A DNA stretch of 64,000 nucleotides, from NCBI GenBank assembly GCA_030068145.1, contig JAPJBO010000007.1, positions 124,001 through 188,000 on the forward strand, read 5' to 3'. Both the position numbers and the translations under genes were made by a program. The DNA is from Diplonema papillatum. Its lineage: Eukaryota; Euglenozoa; Diplonemea; Diplonemida; Diplonemidae. Each line of letters opens with the position of its first letter. Positions within the stretch are counted from its first letter, which is position 1. The notes beneath the pieces were generated by a model. The model did no database searches. It had not been told where the DNA came from and worked only from the letters and a program-made list of their open reading frames with translations. Below are positions 1 through 9,922 of the stretch, piece by piece.

Positions 1-432
1 CTTGATGCTAGCATCAAACATGCATGAGAGGCAGTGTCTGCCTGAACAATAAACTAAGGTTTTCCCTCCTGCTCACAACACCGCTGTGAAAGGGTCAGTC
101 TCTCAAGGTTTCATACCCTACCTGCGGAGTCTTGCACTCCCTGCGACCCTTTTATCCTTTTCCCTTTTCTAGTTTACACTTTCTTCGAAGAAAACTTGAT
201 GCTAGCATCAAACATGCATGGGCAGCAGTGTCTGCCTGAATATTATACTAAGGTTTTCCCTCCTGCTCACAACACCGCGGTGAAAGGGCCAGTCCCTCAA
301 GGGTTCCTACCCTGCTGTGAGAGCTGTACCATTTTTGCCCTTTTGTATACAACACCCTCTTTGAATGCTAGCGTCAATCGTGCATGAGAGGCAGTGTCCT
401 GTCTAAACATTAAACTAAGACTTTCCCCCCAG
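1..432 (+). repeat. Intron made of tandem repeats, upstream of the NVL exon
   Basis: Three repeat units begin near 1, 195 and 361 (spacing about 194 and 166 bp). Each opens with a version of TTGATGCTAGCATCAA, which is a perfect 16-bp palindrome in the first two units. Each unit then carries an ACTAAG-type branch-point-like motif followed by a pyrimidine tract. Only the third unit ends in the AG (431-432) that fits the coding frame of the next exon, so this is read as the tail of an intron. The other two branch-point/pyrimidine pairs look like decoys. Confidence 0.6.
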
Positions 433-1116
433 GTCGCCAAAGCCATCGCGCACGAGGCGGCGGCGAATTTCATCTCGGTGAAGGGCCCGGAGCTGCTGAA
501 CAAGTACGTCGGCGAAAGCGAGCGGGCCGTCCGCATGGTGTTCGCCCGCGGCAGAGCGTCCGCGCCGTGCGTCCTGTTCTTCGACGAGCTCGACGCTTTG
601 GCGCCGCGGCGAGGGTTGGACCGGTCGACGCCGGGCGCAGAGCGGTTGGTGAACCAGCTGCTGACGGAGATGGACGGCGTCGAAGGCAGAGACCAGGTTT
701 TCGTCATCGCCGCGACGAACAGAGTGGACATGATCGACCCCGCCATGCTCCGCCCGGGCCGTTTCGACAAAGTCCTCTACGTCCCGCTGCCGGACAAGTC
801 GCAGCGGGAGTCTGTCCTCCGCACACTGTGCAGAAAGACGCCGCTGCACCCGGATGTCGACTTGCGCAAAATCGCACTCGACTCGCGATGCACCGGTCTC
901 TCGGGCGCCGATTTGAAGGGCCTCGTGCGCGAAGCCGCGATGTCCGCCGTGTGCAAGGTCTTCCGCAGCTCGTCGGCGACGGCCACCGAAGACGCATTGG
1001 TCACGCAGGAGGACTTCGAATTCGCCGTCGCGAACGTGCGCGCGTCGGTCAGCGAAGAGGAGCGCGCGCACTACGAGAAGACGTGGCTCCGCCGCCAGCG
1101 CGAGCAGGGCCGCTGA
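433..1116 (+). CDS. NVL/RIX7-type AAA ATPase, last exon (second AAA domain, C-terminus)
   Basis: This exon encodes 227 residues of a type II AAA ATPase second domain, starting just after the Walker A region that must lie in an upstream exon outside the window. Visible are KYVGESERAVRMVF, Walker B (VLFFDELDAL), the second region of homology (FVIAATNRVDMIDPAMLRPG, with the arginine finger context), the GLSGADL sensor-2 segment and a C-terminal helical tail. The wording PCVLFFDELDALAPRR and the tail VSEEERAHYEK match NVL/RIX7, a nucleolar ATPase that strips assembly factors from pre-60S ribosomal particles, better than CDC48 or peroxins. The acceptor AG at 431-432 sets the exon start in frame. 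The stop TGA (1114-1116) lies inside the first unit of a minisatellite. The gene is partial only because the window begins within it. Confidence 0.85.
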   Translation, partial: VAKAIAHEAAANFISVKGPELLNKYVGESERAVRMVFARGRASAPCVLFFDELDALAPRRGLDRSTPGAERLVNQLLTEMDGVEGRDQVFVIAATNRVDMIDPAMLRPGRFDKVLYVPLPDKSQRESVLRTLCRKTPLHPDVDLRKIALDSRCTGLSGADLKGLVREAAMSAVCKVFRSSSATATEDALVTQEDFEFAVANVRASVSEEERAHYEKTWLRRQREQGR

Positions 1117-1404
1117 GCACATGCCCGCGCGGCGAGCACGGCCGCTGAGCATATGTCCGCGCGGCGAGCACGGCCGCTGAGCATATGTCCGCGCGGCGAG
1201 CACGGCCGCTGAGCACATACCTGCGCGGCGAGCACGGCCGCTGAGCACATGCCTGCGCGGCGAGCACAGCCGCTGAGCATATGTCCGCGCGGCGAGCACG
1301 GCCGCTGAGCACATGCCTGCGCGGCGAGCACGGCCGCTGAGCACACGGCCGCTGAGCATATGTCCGCGCGGCGAGCACGGCCGCTGAGCACATGCCTGCG
1401 CGGG
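1109..1404 (+). repeat. 32-bp minisatellite starting at the NVL stop codon
   Basis: A 32-bp unit beginning GCCGCTGAGCA recurs at 1109, 1141, 1173, 1205, 1237, 1269, 1301, 1333, 1348 and 1380. The unit at 1333 is cut to about 15 bp and the last is partial. Unit one begins within the final codons of the NVL gene and contains its TGA. Because 32 is not a multiple of three, the array can add units without lengthening the protein. Variants are C/T changes at two sites. Confidence 0.9.
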
Positions 1405-1435
1405 ATGTCGGTGCGGTTTTTGAACCGGGCACAGA

Positions 1436-1771
1436 TTGAAGGTGCCATGCGTGGTACTCTCGGGTGCTACCCGCGGCATTCGATTTCTGCTGTGCCTTCT
1501 TGCGTGTTTTGCCGGCGAGTGTCAGCTTGGAGCTGTTCTGAACAAGAGGAATCCAGCCGGTAGCTGGGCCCATAACATTCCGCGTCACAGCGGCGGCAAG
1601 TGGGATGCGGCTTCTGCCCCACCTGAGTGTCAACAAGCGCGGGTAAACGGCGGGTGTAGCTATGACTCTCTTATGGCAGCCAAATGCGAAAAGTCGTGTG
1701 TGGCGGATTTCGTAAACGAGGTGCCAATCACGCGCTGCCGACCGCCCGTCTCTTCTCGTAGCAGATTATAA
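1436..1771 (+). CDS. Possible secreted ShKT-like peptide exon (no ATG seen)
   Basis: An open frame of about 112 codons has a hydrophobic signal-peptide-like stretch (IRFLLCLLACFAGE) followed by a short cysteine-rich region. The segment around ECQQARVNGGCSYD and MAAKCEKSC reproduces the spacing of the second half of ShKT domains (C-x2-x2-x2-G-x-C-x5-M-x3-C-x3-C), with the usual Trp replaced and the first ShKT cysteine not apparent. ShKT domains occur in secreted toxins, metalloproteases and hydroxylases of animals, plants and protists. No ATG lies in frame after the upstream stop, so this would be an exon joined to an upstream start or a decayed gene. The frame continues as an unremarkable tail to TAA. 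The family call rests only on cysteine spacing. Confidence 0.33.
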   Translation: MKVPCVVLSGATRGIRFLLCLLACFAGECQLGAVLNKRNPAGSWAHNIPRHSGGKWDAASAPPECQQARVNGGCSYDSLMAAKCEKSCVADFVNEVPITRCRPPVSSRSRL

Positions 1772-2870
1772 TGCGTTCGAGTGCCGTCTGCACCGGTTTC
1801 AACCGGACAAGACTCCAGAAGAATTCGGGTCCTCGTTGCAATGGTGGGGCACTGGCACCATGCGCTACCGCAGAGAAACAGGCACTCTGAACATCCGCGC
1901 GGCGTTGACTCAGTTAGTGATTCTTGTCCAAGCACTGAGTCTTCTCAATCGCCTTCATTCCATACAACGGCCGAACTTGAAGATGAAGATCACTCCAAGG
2001 CAAGGTTAACCAACCGCAATACAAAAACTTGAGCCGCGCAACCCTCCCTGTAGCCTCGCTCCTCCCCTCGAGCTCCGTCTCTTCCCGTGATCTCAAGCCG
2101 AAGCGAGTCTACAAGGAGCCATGTAGGGAGAAAGAGGAGGCAGGGAAGGTGGTGTGGAAGTAGGAGAGAAAACAGAACAACGGCAGGCCGTTTGTGTTTT
2201 GCTTCATGATGACTCAACTATTCAGCCTATCCCATTCAAAATATCAAGCATCGAGAGACACTGTTCATGCTATGGTTTGGATAATCGGCAGCACTTGACC
2301 CGTGAGCGCGTGACATCGCTGTACCGCCAACACGGGAGCATTCCCCCGGGGCAACAGGCAAAGACTGAACCACAAGCAGACAAGATAACAAGCGAGAGTG
2401 CCCAATTAACGCGCCCCACACTTCTCCCGAACACTCTAAGGGGGGTCGTGCGTAGCGCAATGCGCCTCTGAGAAACGTTGAGGTTAGTGAATGAGTAGAC
2501 GCATTCCGATTACTGTGGGGGGGGGGGGTGGGGTGGGGTGGGAAGTTTGTCCGGAGCCAGAATCTAGCCCCTCTTTCGAACCTTTCCTGATCAACGCGCG
2601 GAGTCGCCAATCAAACTGTCATCACGCCTCGCCCTTTTCTCGTTGCCCTTTTTGTGTTCTGCTGCCGGGCTGCTCACCCGTCGTTATCAGTTCGTCCAGA
2701 ACTTCCTTCGCTTCGTTCGCGAAGTTGATGCCTCTACTCAGTGTGTTTCACCCGGCAAAATGTGCCATGTGAAGTGCCGCAAGTGTCACGAAACCCAAGC
2801 ACTACTCTACGAGAAAATACATTAAAACGCGGACAACAGACCGGTACGGCCTACAAGGCAACCCTGCTCA
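1772..2870. other. Stretch without a firm gene
   Basis: One frame from about 1756 to 2030 reads smoothly for some 90 codons (for example FQPDKTPEEFGSSLQWWGTG) and could be an exon, but it has no start and I do not recognise it. A G-rich run lies at 2516-2541. Nothing else stands out. Confidence 0.3.
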
Positions 2871-2924
2871 GCAGTGCTCGCCTGCCTTGATGGCACTTGC
2901 ACCTTAAAGAACTCAATGCTCAAC
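2871..2924 (+). repeat. Left copy of a 54-bp direct repeat
   Basis: The sequence beginning CAGTGCTCGCCTGCCTTGAT is repeated almost base for base at 3417-3471. A diverged form lies near 27280, and its last part (CTTAAAGAACTCAATGCT) recurs near 46808. The two close copies bracket about 490 bp of coding-like sequence. Confidence 0.7.
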
Positions 2925-3402
2925 TACGAAGCTCCCGGCCAAGAAAGCAGCGACGCGGCAACGCACGCAAACGGCGCGGTACCTCACCAGCTCACCAACC
3001 TCCCCGCCTTCATCACCGTCATCATCACCGTCGCCCAAGACGTCATCAACGGGGAACATCATCCCCATACAAACAACCCTTCCGCGCACGCCAACCGGCG
3101 AGCCCAAAGACGCGCCTCCCAGAAGGAGGCGGAAGCGACCCCTGCAGGAGTCCTCGAAGCTCGCATCCCCGACAGGGAAGCCACGAAGATCGAAGCGATC
3201 GCGGCAGGCCGTGAACAACTCTACGCTCGATCACGAAATGGAATGCCTAACTTCTTCCCCATCGTCGACCCGGAAACAGCCAAACCGGCCCGGAAAGTCC
3301 GCACCGCGAAAGCGAGCGGGAATTGAACTTGACTTGGAAATGGCTAGTTTGACAACATCCTCATCATCGTTGACTCTCCCGACGGACGACGTCATAAAGT
3401 AA
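2908..3402 (+). CDS. Exon-like basic Ser/Pro-rich frame between direct repeats
   Basis: A 164-codon frame closed by TAA at 3400-3402 has strong protein character. It has a basic start (LPAKKAATRQR), a Ser/Pro-rich stretch (SPPSSPSSSPSPKTSS), clustered Arg/Lys (APPRRRRKRPL, KPRRSKRSRQ) resembling nuclear localisation signals, and an acidic/serine C-terminus. No ATG occurs before the internal EMECL, so a start would have to come from an upstream exon or from outside the repeat pair. The two other forward frames are also long, as expected in GC-rich sequence, but they lack this residue bias. It may be cargo of a small mobile unit. No family is recognised. Confidence 0.3.
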   Translation, partial: RTQCSTTKLPAKKAATRQRTQTARYLTSSPTSPPSSPSSSPSPKTSSTGNIIPIQTTLPRTPTGEPKDAPPRRRRKRPLQESSKLASPTGKPRRSKRSRQAVNNSTLDHEMECLTSSPSSTRKQPNRPGKSAPRKRAGIELDLEMASLTTSSSSLTLPTDDVIK

Positions 3403-3416
3403 CGCTAGCCCGTGAA

Positions 3417-3471
3417 CAGTGCTCGCCTGCCTTGATGGCACTTGCACCTTAAAGAACTCAATGCTCAACTT
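3417..3471 (+). repeat. Right copy of the 54-bp direct repeat
   Basis: Near-identical to 2871-2924. In one frame this copy reads on into about 42 coding-like codons (LVERGGPKTTLHEGMYLVSV) ending at a TAG near 3597, so the repeat itself could be part of an exon. Confidence 0.7.
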
Positions 3472-3750
3472 GTAGAACGTGGGGGGCCCAAGACTACACT
3501 CCACGAAGGAATGTACTTGGTGTCGGTCACAGAGGAGCTGCGGGGGCAATCTCTCAGAGTCTCACACGTCTTGGAATTTCCTCGCAGGCTCCTGTAGCAC
3601 AGGCCCAGCCAGGGCACAAGGGAAATGGCTCCTGGTGGCTGACTTGCCGACAATACCAGTCCCAGCCTGCCGGGCAGGGCAGCACGGGCCGCAGGCCCGC
3701 GTCAGCTCAAGCTCAGTCACCATCCGCCAGCTCCTTGTGATGAGGTTAAC

Positions 3751-4012
3751 AAACCGCCGCCGCTAGTTGTCGCTACTTTCGACACATCCCCTGACTTGAT
3801 TCCAGCATCATGAACATTGATGAGGGACCAACCTCGATCCTTAAGGGGCGCAAGCATGATGCGTCACGTGCGAAGAGAGAACCGCCGTCGCTAGTTGTCG
3901 CTACTTTCGACACATCCCCTGACTTGATGCCAGCATCATGAACATTGATGAACAACCAACCTCGATCCTTAAGGGGCGAAAGCATGATGCGTCACGTGCG
4001 AAGAGATAACCG
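3751..4012 (+). repeat. Tandem pair of a ~128-bp unit
   Basis: Two near-identical units start at about 3752 and 3880. Each contains CTTGATGCCAGCATCATGAA, related to the palindromic motif of the intron repeats at 1-430, and ends near GCGTCACGTGCGAAGAGA. Confidence 0.85.
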
Positions 4013-4192
4013 CTGATGCCGGCGATGCAGATTATCGCCACAGATGTTTTGCTTTCTAACCCAAACTACCCTTATCTATCGGATTTCCTTCGCCGGGTCA
4101 CTCCCTAGCTTTCATTCGAATCCCGTAAGGAAAGGTATCGACGACGCGTTCAGCGCATCAAATGTAAAGAACTACGAAAGCGAAAGGTTGCA

Positions 4193-6914
4193 ATGGATCG
4201 GTGCAGCCGCGAGGGGGCGAGGACGATCGACTGGGCCGAGAACCGCCGCCTCGCGGAGAGCTCGATCGGCGACGAGTCGACGGACCCGGTGTACTTTAAC
4301 CGGCGGTGCGAGTACGACGAGTACGTCAGCAAGATCCTCGGGGCGACGCCGCAGACGCACGCGGAGCAGCGGGCGCTCTACTACGACGAAATTGTCGCGC
4401 AGCTGCCGCCGCCGCGGCACGCGGCGGGCGGCGTCGGGAGCCTGCGGAACACCGTGACCATGACCGGGTTCAAGAGGCTGACGGACCGCCGACCTTCGGC
4501 GGCAGCCCGCCCGGGGAGCATCAAAGAGTGCCACCAGCGGCTGGCGGCGGCTGTGCGGCACGCGCGCGCGGCGCATCGCCGCGTCGTGGACATGAACATC
4601 CGGGCCGCCGTCGCGACGGCCCCCCCCCGAAAAAAGGCACCGCTCCCGCCCCTCAAGCGGGGCGCCGCCGCTTCGTCGGGTGTGCAGCCGGCCGAAAAAT
4701 TGGTATGGGCGGGGTTTCTTTTACATGAGCGCCAGCCTTGGAAGGAAATGCTCGATAGTAGCTGCCAGGCAAAGAACCGAAGGGATCCCAAGTGCTGTAA
4801 CTACCGAACCGCGTGTTGAATGGACGTGAGGCCATTCGGGGCTACCCCAACACGACAAGTCACACAAACACAACAGGTCAAAGTCCTGAGTGAGAAAGCA
4901 ACACACGGTGGTGAAAGCGAAGAACAAATCAGATTGTGTTTGTATTGTATTTTTGTATGGGCGGGGTTTTTTTACATAACCGCCAGCTTGGAAGGAAATG
5001 CTCAACACTAGCTGTCAGACAAAGAACCGAAGGGATCCCAAAATATATACGAACCACGTGTTGAACGGACGTGAGGTCATGCGGTGCAACCCCCCAATGA
5101 CAAATCACACACACACACACAACAGGTCAAAGTCCTGAGTGAGAAAACAACACACGGTGGTCTAAGTGAAGAGCAAATCAGATTGTGTTTGTATTGTATT
5201 TTCCCCTCTACCTACATTTCCTCCCTTCCATTCGGAGTCAAAGCAGCTACGTCGCGTGTTTTTTTTTTTTGGATTTGTGTAAAAATACTACGCGTGCGCG
5301 CGCAGGCCGCAGACACAAGCGTATTTGGTCCCCGACCCCCGGGATCCTGGCACCTGAGCCATTGGACCCCAATATGGGCCCATACGCCTGTTTTGGGCTG
5401 CCGCTGGGCACCTCGGGGCAGGTGGGAGTATCGCGGCACTCGAGTGCTGGTTGTAGGAAACGCTCTGCATACCCAACGCCCAGCCAGTGAAGGGGGCCGG
5501 TGGCTTCGTGTCCCTGATGCCTGCACTCCTCCTCTGGGGGACGATCCCTTGGGTAGGATCACAAGTTCGCGGAGCCGTACACGGACCTGTCCTCCCATCG
5601 CGAAATAGAAAGGGCGAAAAATAAAACGGGTACAAAGAGAGGGTGTTCAGGAAAAGATCAGTCAGTCCTGGTTTGTGGTTAACGGGCAGATGCTTCGCGA
5701 CACCCCCCCCGATGAAAGCAGCGAAGTATCCTGGGAGTCATCTATCCAGTCCCTGGTGCTACTTTTTAGTACCAGCGATAACGAGAAGACAAGTCAGTGC
5801 GCTCTATCGAGTGGAGCCTTGGGTTTTACGTCTGATTGCTCAGACACGGTTGTAGGAAGAGGATCTGCCTGTGCTCTCGTAGCTTGGGTGGTCCTGTGTT
5901 CCGAGCTGCTAACAGCCGTTTCACCAGATTCACGCCGCTGTCCTATCTGGAGACCTCCTTCACTTAAGCGCTTGCTCGGTTGGTTGTAACGCTGACCCGC
6001 CGAAAGGAGTAGTTTCACTTCGTTTTGTTACCCTTGCGGCTGAATCGACAACCGGAGAGCAAACCAAACTCGTGCAGACTTGACAGCCGTGCTTTCTCAC
6101 ACAAGAGCGAACTAAGAATTAGAACGTGCCGGCTGTGCCACTGTACTCTCTTGGAAAGGCACACATTATTAACACACGAAAACAGCCGCCCCCGCCGGCC
6201 CTCGGCGTCAGCTGCTCCACCGTCGAAACGGCCGCCGAGGGTCCGTGCGGCCCGACGCATTACGACAAAGGCTGCGAGCTCCTTCTGTCGCTGGTGCAGC
6301 GGGACGCAGCCGTTCGGCGCGCCGTCGAGATGATCGAGCTGCCGGAGGACCTCACGTCGTCGCTCACCGCGCTCGAAACGCTCGTCAACACCGTGAGCCC
6401 GCCGCCGGCGGTGTACCAGGACACCGGAGGCGAAATCGACGGCGCGGCGACGCTGTCTTGTCTACCTGCTGCTGCTGTGCGCGCCGCTTCGCCGCGGCCA
6501 AAGCGGTCTCCCTACGCGCAGAGTGAGCCTACAGGGACTCCGCCGCTGCTGCCGCTGCTGCATGAGCACGCGGATGAAATGGAGGAGCGGCCCGAACGTG
6601 ACCGTAGGCACCGCGACAGCGATCGTCCGCACGAAGCGGAACCGGAGCACCAAAATCTGCAGCAGCAGCAGCAGCAGCCGGGCCCTTGGAGGGCGTCGTC
6701 GTTCCGGAGGATCCGGAAGCAGGGTCCGAAGGGGGCGCCGCACGCCGGCGCCGGCACGGCCGCGGTGGCCTGCGCGCTGGTTTGCGCGGTGGAGGCGGCG
6801 TGCGAGGCGTGGCCGCCGAGCCGCCCGCCCACCACCGATTCGGCGCTCGCCGACGTCGCTGGTGCTGCTGCTGCTGATGCCGATGCTGCTGCTGCTGCGC
6901 AACCCGCGGCCGGC

Positions 6915-6946
<32 letters not shown>

Positions 6947-8677
6947 CCATCACCATCAGCATCAGGAGCAGCAGCAGCATCAACAACATCAGGAGCAGCA
7001 ACATCAGGAGCATCAGCACCAGCACCCGCACCAGCATCAGCATCAGCAGCAGCATCAGCAGCAGCATCAGCATCAGCATCAGCAGCAGCATCAGGTGCAG
7101 CAGCAGCATCAGCGTCTGCAGCTGCCGCAGGACGCGGGTGAGGCGAGCACGGCGGGCACGACGCCGCCCCCGTCGCCGGTGCACGCCCCCGAAAACCGGC
7201 TGCTGCTGCTCCTCGGCCGCGACCCGTCGGGCGTCGACCTGACCGAGAACGCCGTCCTCGACTGGCTCCACGGCTTCGTGACCCTCCTGGGGCACAAGGC
7301 CATCCCGCTTGAGCCTCGCGCGCTGCTGACTCAGGTAACAACATGCCTCCTTTCACATTTTTACGGCGAAATAAACCGGCGATCGCATCATCAGCTGCAT
7401 GAAGAAAAGAAAAGCAATCAACTCCCGCTGAGAGTAAACCTGCCCAGAGGAATTGACTGCCTTCCGTGTGGCACACTCGCTGTCGTCGGGGGGGCATCAG
7501 CTCTGGCCAAGCAAGTGCCAGAGGAAAGAACAAACAGACGAAAGGTCGAAAGACAACGGACTGGCGTCCACCGCCGGAAACACAAAAAGGAAACGAGAGC
7601 GCGCACCGCAACAGTCGAAGACGCTGCAACATACTACAAAGACACACACCACGTGCGTGACACTCAGTACTAAAAATACACATATCTAACAAGAGAGAGT
7701 CAGAGAGTCTCAGAGAATTTCTTTTGATACCATGATGATAATTTTGCCCGAGGCCCACAATCGTGGCCCTGGATTGGGGTTACCGGAGTTCTTGACGGTG
7801 TAAAGGAACCCTTTTGACAACGGTCAGCCGGGGACCTTAAACCCCCGGATCCTCAAGCAAAACTTTCTTTTGTTTCGCGTACTTGTGCAACCCCTGTTTT
7901 AACTGATTTAGCACGCTGCCAGCCGACGCTTTTTGGTGTAGACAAGCAAGCTGGATACCATGAAAACAGATCGACTACCCAGGGTTGACCGGGCGGCAGC
8001 TCCGATCGCGGATGAAGGTGGCAACGCGGAGGAGGCCCGACCTGTACCCGAAGCTGACGGTCGACCACAATTTCAGGATGATCCCGTCCAACGAATCGAA
8101 CGTGTCCTTCTTCGGCCTGCTCAGCTGCCTGTTCCCCACGTCGCAGCTGCACCGCATGGTGCGGCGGACCGCGGTGAAGAGCGAGAAGGAGGCGAAGAGG
8201 AGCCGGCTCGAGGCCGAGAGCCAAAAGCTGTCCCCCGACAGCCTGGCCGAGATCAAGGAGATCTTCTCCCTCCGCTCCCGCGCCCGCCGCGACGGCCCGG
8301 CAGTCCTCCAGCGGCAGGGGTTCCGGGAGCTAGTGTCGCCGGTGAGCATGTCCCTAGACGACGTCGACAAGGTCTTCCACGCCTTCAGCCGCGGCGGCGT
8401 CGTGACCTTGCCGCAGTTCGCCGATCTGATGAAGTCGTGCTACCCTCCGTACAACAAGGAGGGCACCGATCTCGACATCCGCACAGCCGCGAAGGAGCTG
8501 AAAGACCGCATCGCCACATTGTCCAAGCAGCTCAAGGCCACCCCGGTCCACCGCGTCGCGCTTGGCCCGATCCTCGATTCTCTCGACAACCCGCGCCGTA
8601 ATCGCCGGATCGGCAAGCTGAAAGATATGACCGAACAAATCGTGAAGTCATCCCCGCTGCTGGACGCAACGAAGTAG
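4193..8677 (+). CDS. Gln/His-rich protein with EF-hand-like C-terminus (three exons)
   Basis: Proposed exons are 4193-4702, 6186-7334 and 8000-8677, all phase 0, about 778 residues. Exon 1 opens with MDRCSREGARTIDW and is charged and largely helical. Exon 2 holds a conserved-looking segment (HYDKGCELLLSLVQRD), a low-complexity Gln/His tract of about 70 residues and a second structured piece (LTENAVLDWLHGFVTLLG). Exon 3 resembles EF-hand proteins in layout: LSPDSLAEIKEIF, then LDDVDKVFHAFSRGGVVTL, but the calcium-binding loops lack the usual acidic pattern, so calcium binding is doubtful. The donor GTATGG at 4703 is good. The acceptors at 6184-6185 and 7998-7999 are weaker, so exon joins are tentative; exon 3 in particular could start slightly differently. 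Intron 1 contains a retroelement remnant. The stop is TAG. Function is unknown. Confidence 0.55.
4703..5290 (+). mobile_element. Collapsed tyrosine-recombinase retroelement remnant (A-A-B repeats)
   Basis: Two diverged copies of the A repeat (about 4703-4949 and 4953-5200) are followed by one B repeat (about 5170-5290). These are the terminal repeats of the intact element at 41.5-46.4 kb, in the opposite orientation. The order A-A-B with no coding part is what an element of layout A1-ORFs-B1-A2-B2 leaves after losing its interior. The copies differ clearly from each other and from the intact element, so this is an old fossil of a related subfamily. It sits inside the proposed first intron of the Gln/His-rich gene. 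Confidence 0.75.
6858..7125 (+). repeat. CAG/CAT trinucleotide tract in coding sequence
   Basis: Mixed CAG, CAT and GAG triplets encode the Gln/His/Glu tract in exon 2 of the 4193-8677 gene. Shorter CAG runs lie near 6659-6676. The opposite strand reads as poly-Leu/Met, a shadow. Confidence 0.85.
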
Positions 8678-9533
8678 GGTACCCAACCGCCGCTGCGGGC
8701 GAGATGCAAGTCGGGGGGTCCGCCGGCGCGGATCGGATACGCTGCGGTCACGTGACCGAGCAGAAGCAAACCGCGAAAGATCGCCTGCTTCCGCGCGGCA
8801 AGCATTGCCACGCGCCGCCCACGGGGCACGTGGCCGAAGCCACCGTTTTTAGTTAGGAACGACTTCGGCGTGGCCGAGGAACTCGCCCCTTGGCGAGGGA
8901 AAAGTTTGGTTGGTACCTGTGGGCTGTCCTGGCAACCAAAGCGTCCGGCGCGCCTTTCTTTTTTTGTTTCCGTTTGGACCTTTGATTTCGTCCTCCCTTT
9001 CCTTAGCCGCCACCGGTCGAGCTTGGTGGGTGTTCTTGAGTTCTTTACAGAGGCCCAAAGATCCCGCCAATCCACTCCTCCGTTCGTTTTTGCCCTGGTG
9101 ACTGTGTGTACCCAACGAGGACAAATGCCAAAACAGAGGTCGGCGCGTCACGAGTATTTCGATCGGGTCCGTCTCGCACTAGCGTCAATTTACGGTGCTT
9201 AGAGGAACCGAACGTGCAATACACATACCCGGCTAGCACTCAACCCCATAGGGCACCCTTAAAACGGCCAGAAACCCCCGAAAAACTTGCTCTAGATCGG
9301 TGCAGGTCGAAAAGCGGCCGGGAAACGTCCCGCCAAAGAGCCGGGACCCAGAAGAACCCTAGCAGCGAACCTCAAATCGCGAAGCCCACACGAAACAGGT
9401 CCCCTGGTGCCGGGCGCAAGCGTTCAACAAAAAGAGACCATGTGTAATTGTATCGTTTCCCCTTCTCCGTCAGAGTGCCAACACTACTTCCTGCACAGTA
9501 GTTAATTCACAAAAAAATCAACTCCATATAAAA
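8678..9533. other. Intergenic stretch
   Basis: No convincing coding frame. A basic forward frame near 9106-9447 is open, but it starts in no clear context and has no recognisable domain. Confidence 0.4.
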
Positions 9534-9617
9534 GGTGTCACGCGGTAAGCAGGCAGCCGCTGCTTAGCGGCTTTATCACGTGGACGGCCCTGAGATTACC
9601 CCCCCTCAGTCGACACC
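9534..9617 (+). mobile_element. Short MITE-like element, copy 1
   Basis: Ends read GGTGTCAC and (TC)GACACC, an imperfect terminal inverted repeat around a GC palindrome (GCCGCTGCTTAGCGGC). A second copy at 46738-46875 shares the body TTATCACGTGGRCGGCCCTG. Target duplications are not clear. From 9618 to 9922 I see only a C-rich run and no gene. Confidence 0.5.
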
Positions 9618-9922
9618 CCTGTCTTATCTTTAACCATACGTCAACTCCCTTTCCCCCTCTAGCCTCCGTCGAAATGAGCACCGGGCGGTCCCTCCAAGGA
9701 CACCCTTATGTTTTTCGAACAGGAGGTCGATGCCACCGACCCTTTCTTCTTTTTTCACCCCATCTTCCTGTGACAAGGTTTTGCCAGAGGGGCGGGCCGG
9801 GAGGGTAGAGAGGGGCGGACGGGAAAAGGAGCGCGGTTCATATGTAGAATATAGAATAGAGAGGCCGACGGTCGCGCTCCCCCCCCCCCAACGCTCTTCG
9901 CGCGAAAAACGCGGACCGTTCC

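Noticed and set aside
1049-1636. Several minus-strand frames over the 32-bp minisatellite
   Set aside because: All are repeat-derived and overlap the antisense of the clear NVL exon.
4090-4130. B-box-like TTCGAATCCC as a tRNA gene
   Set aside because: No A box at the right distance and no pairing stems.
6462-7295. Poly-Leu/Met minus-strand frame
   Set aside because: It is the antisense shadow of the CAG/CAT tract; the plus-strand frame has splice-consistent flanks and structured segments.
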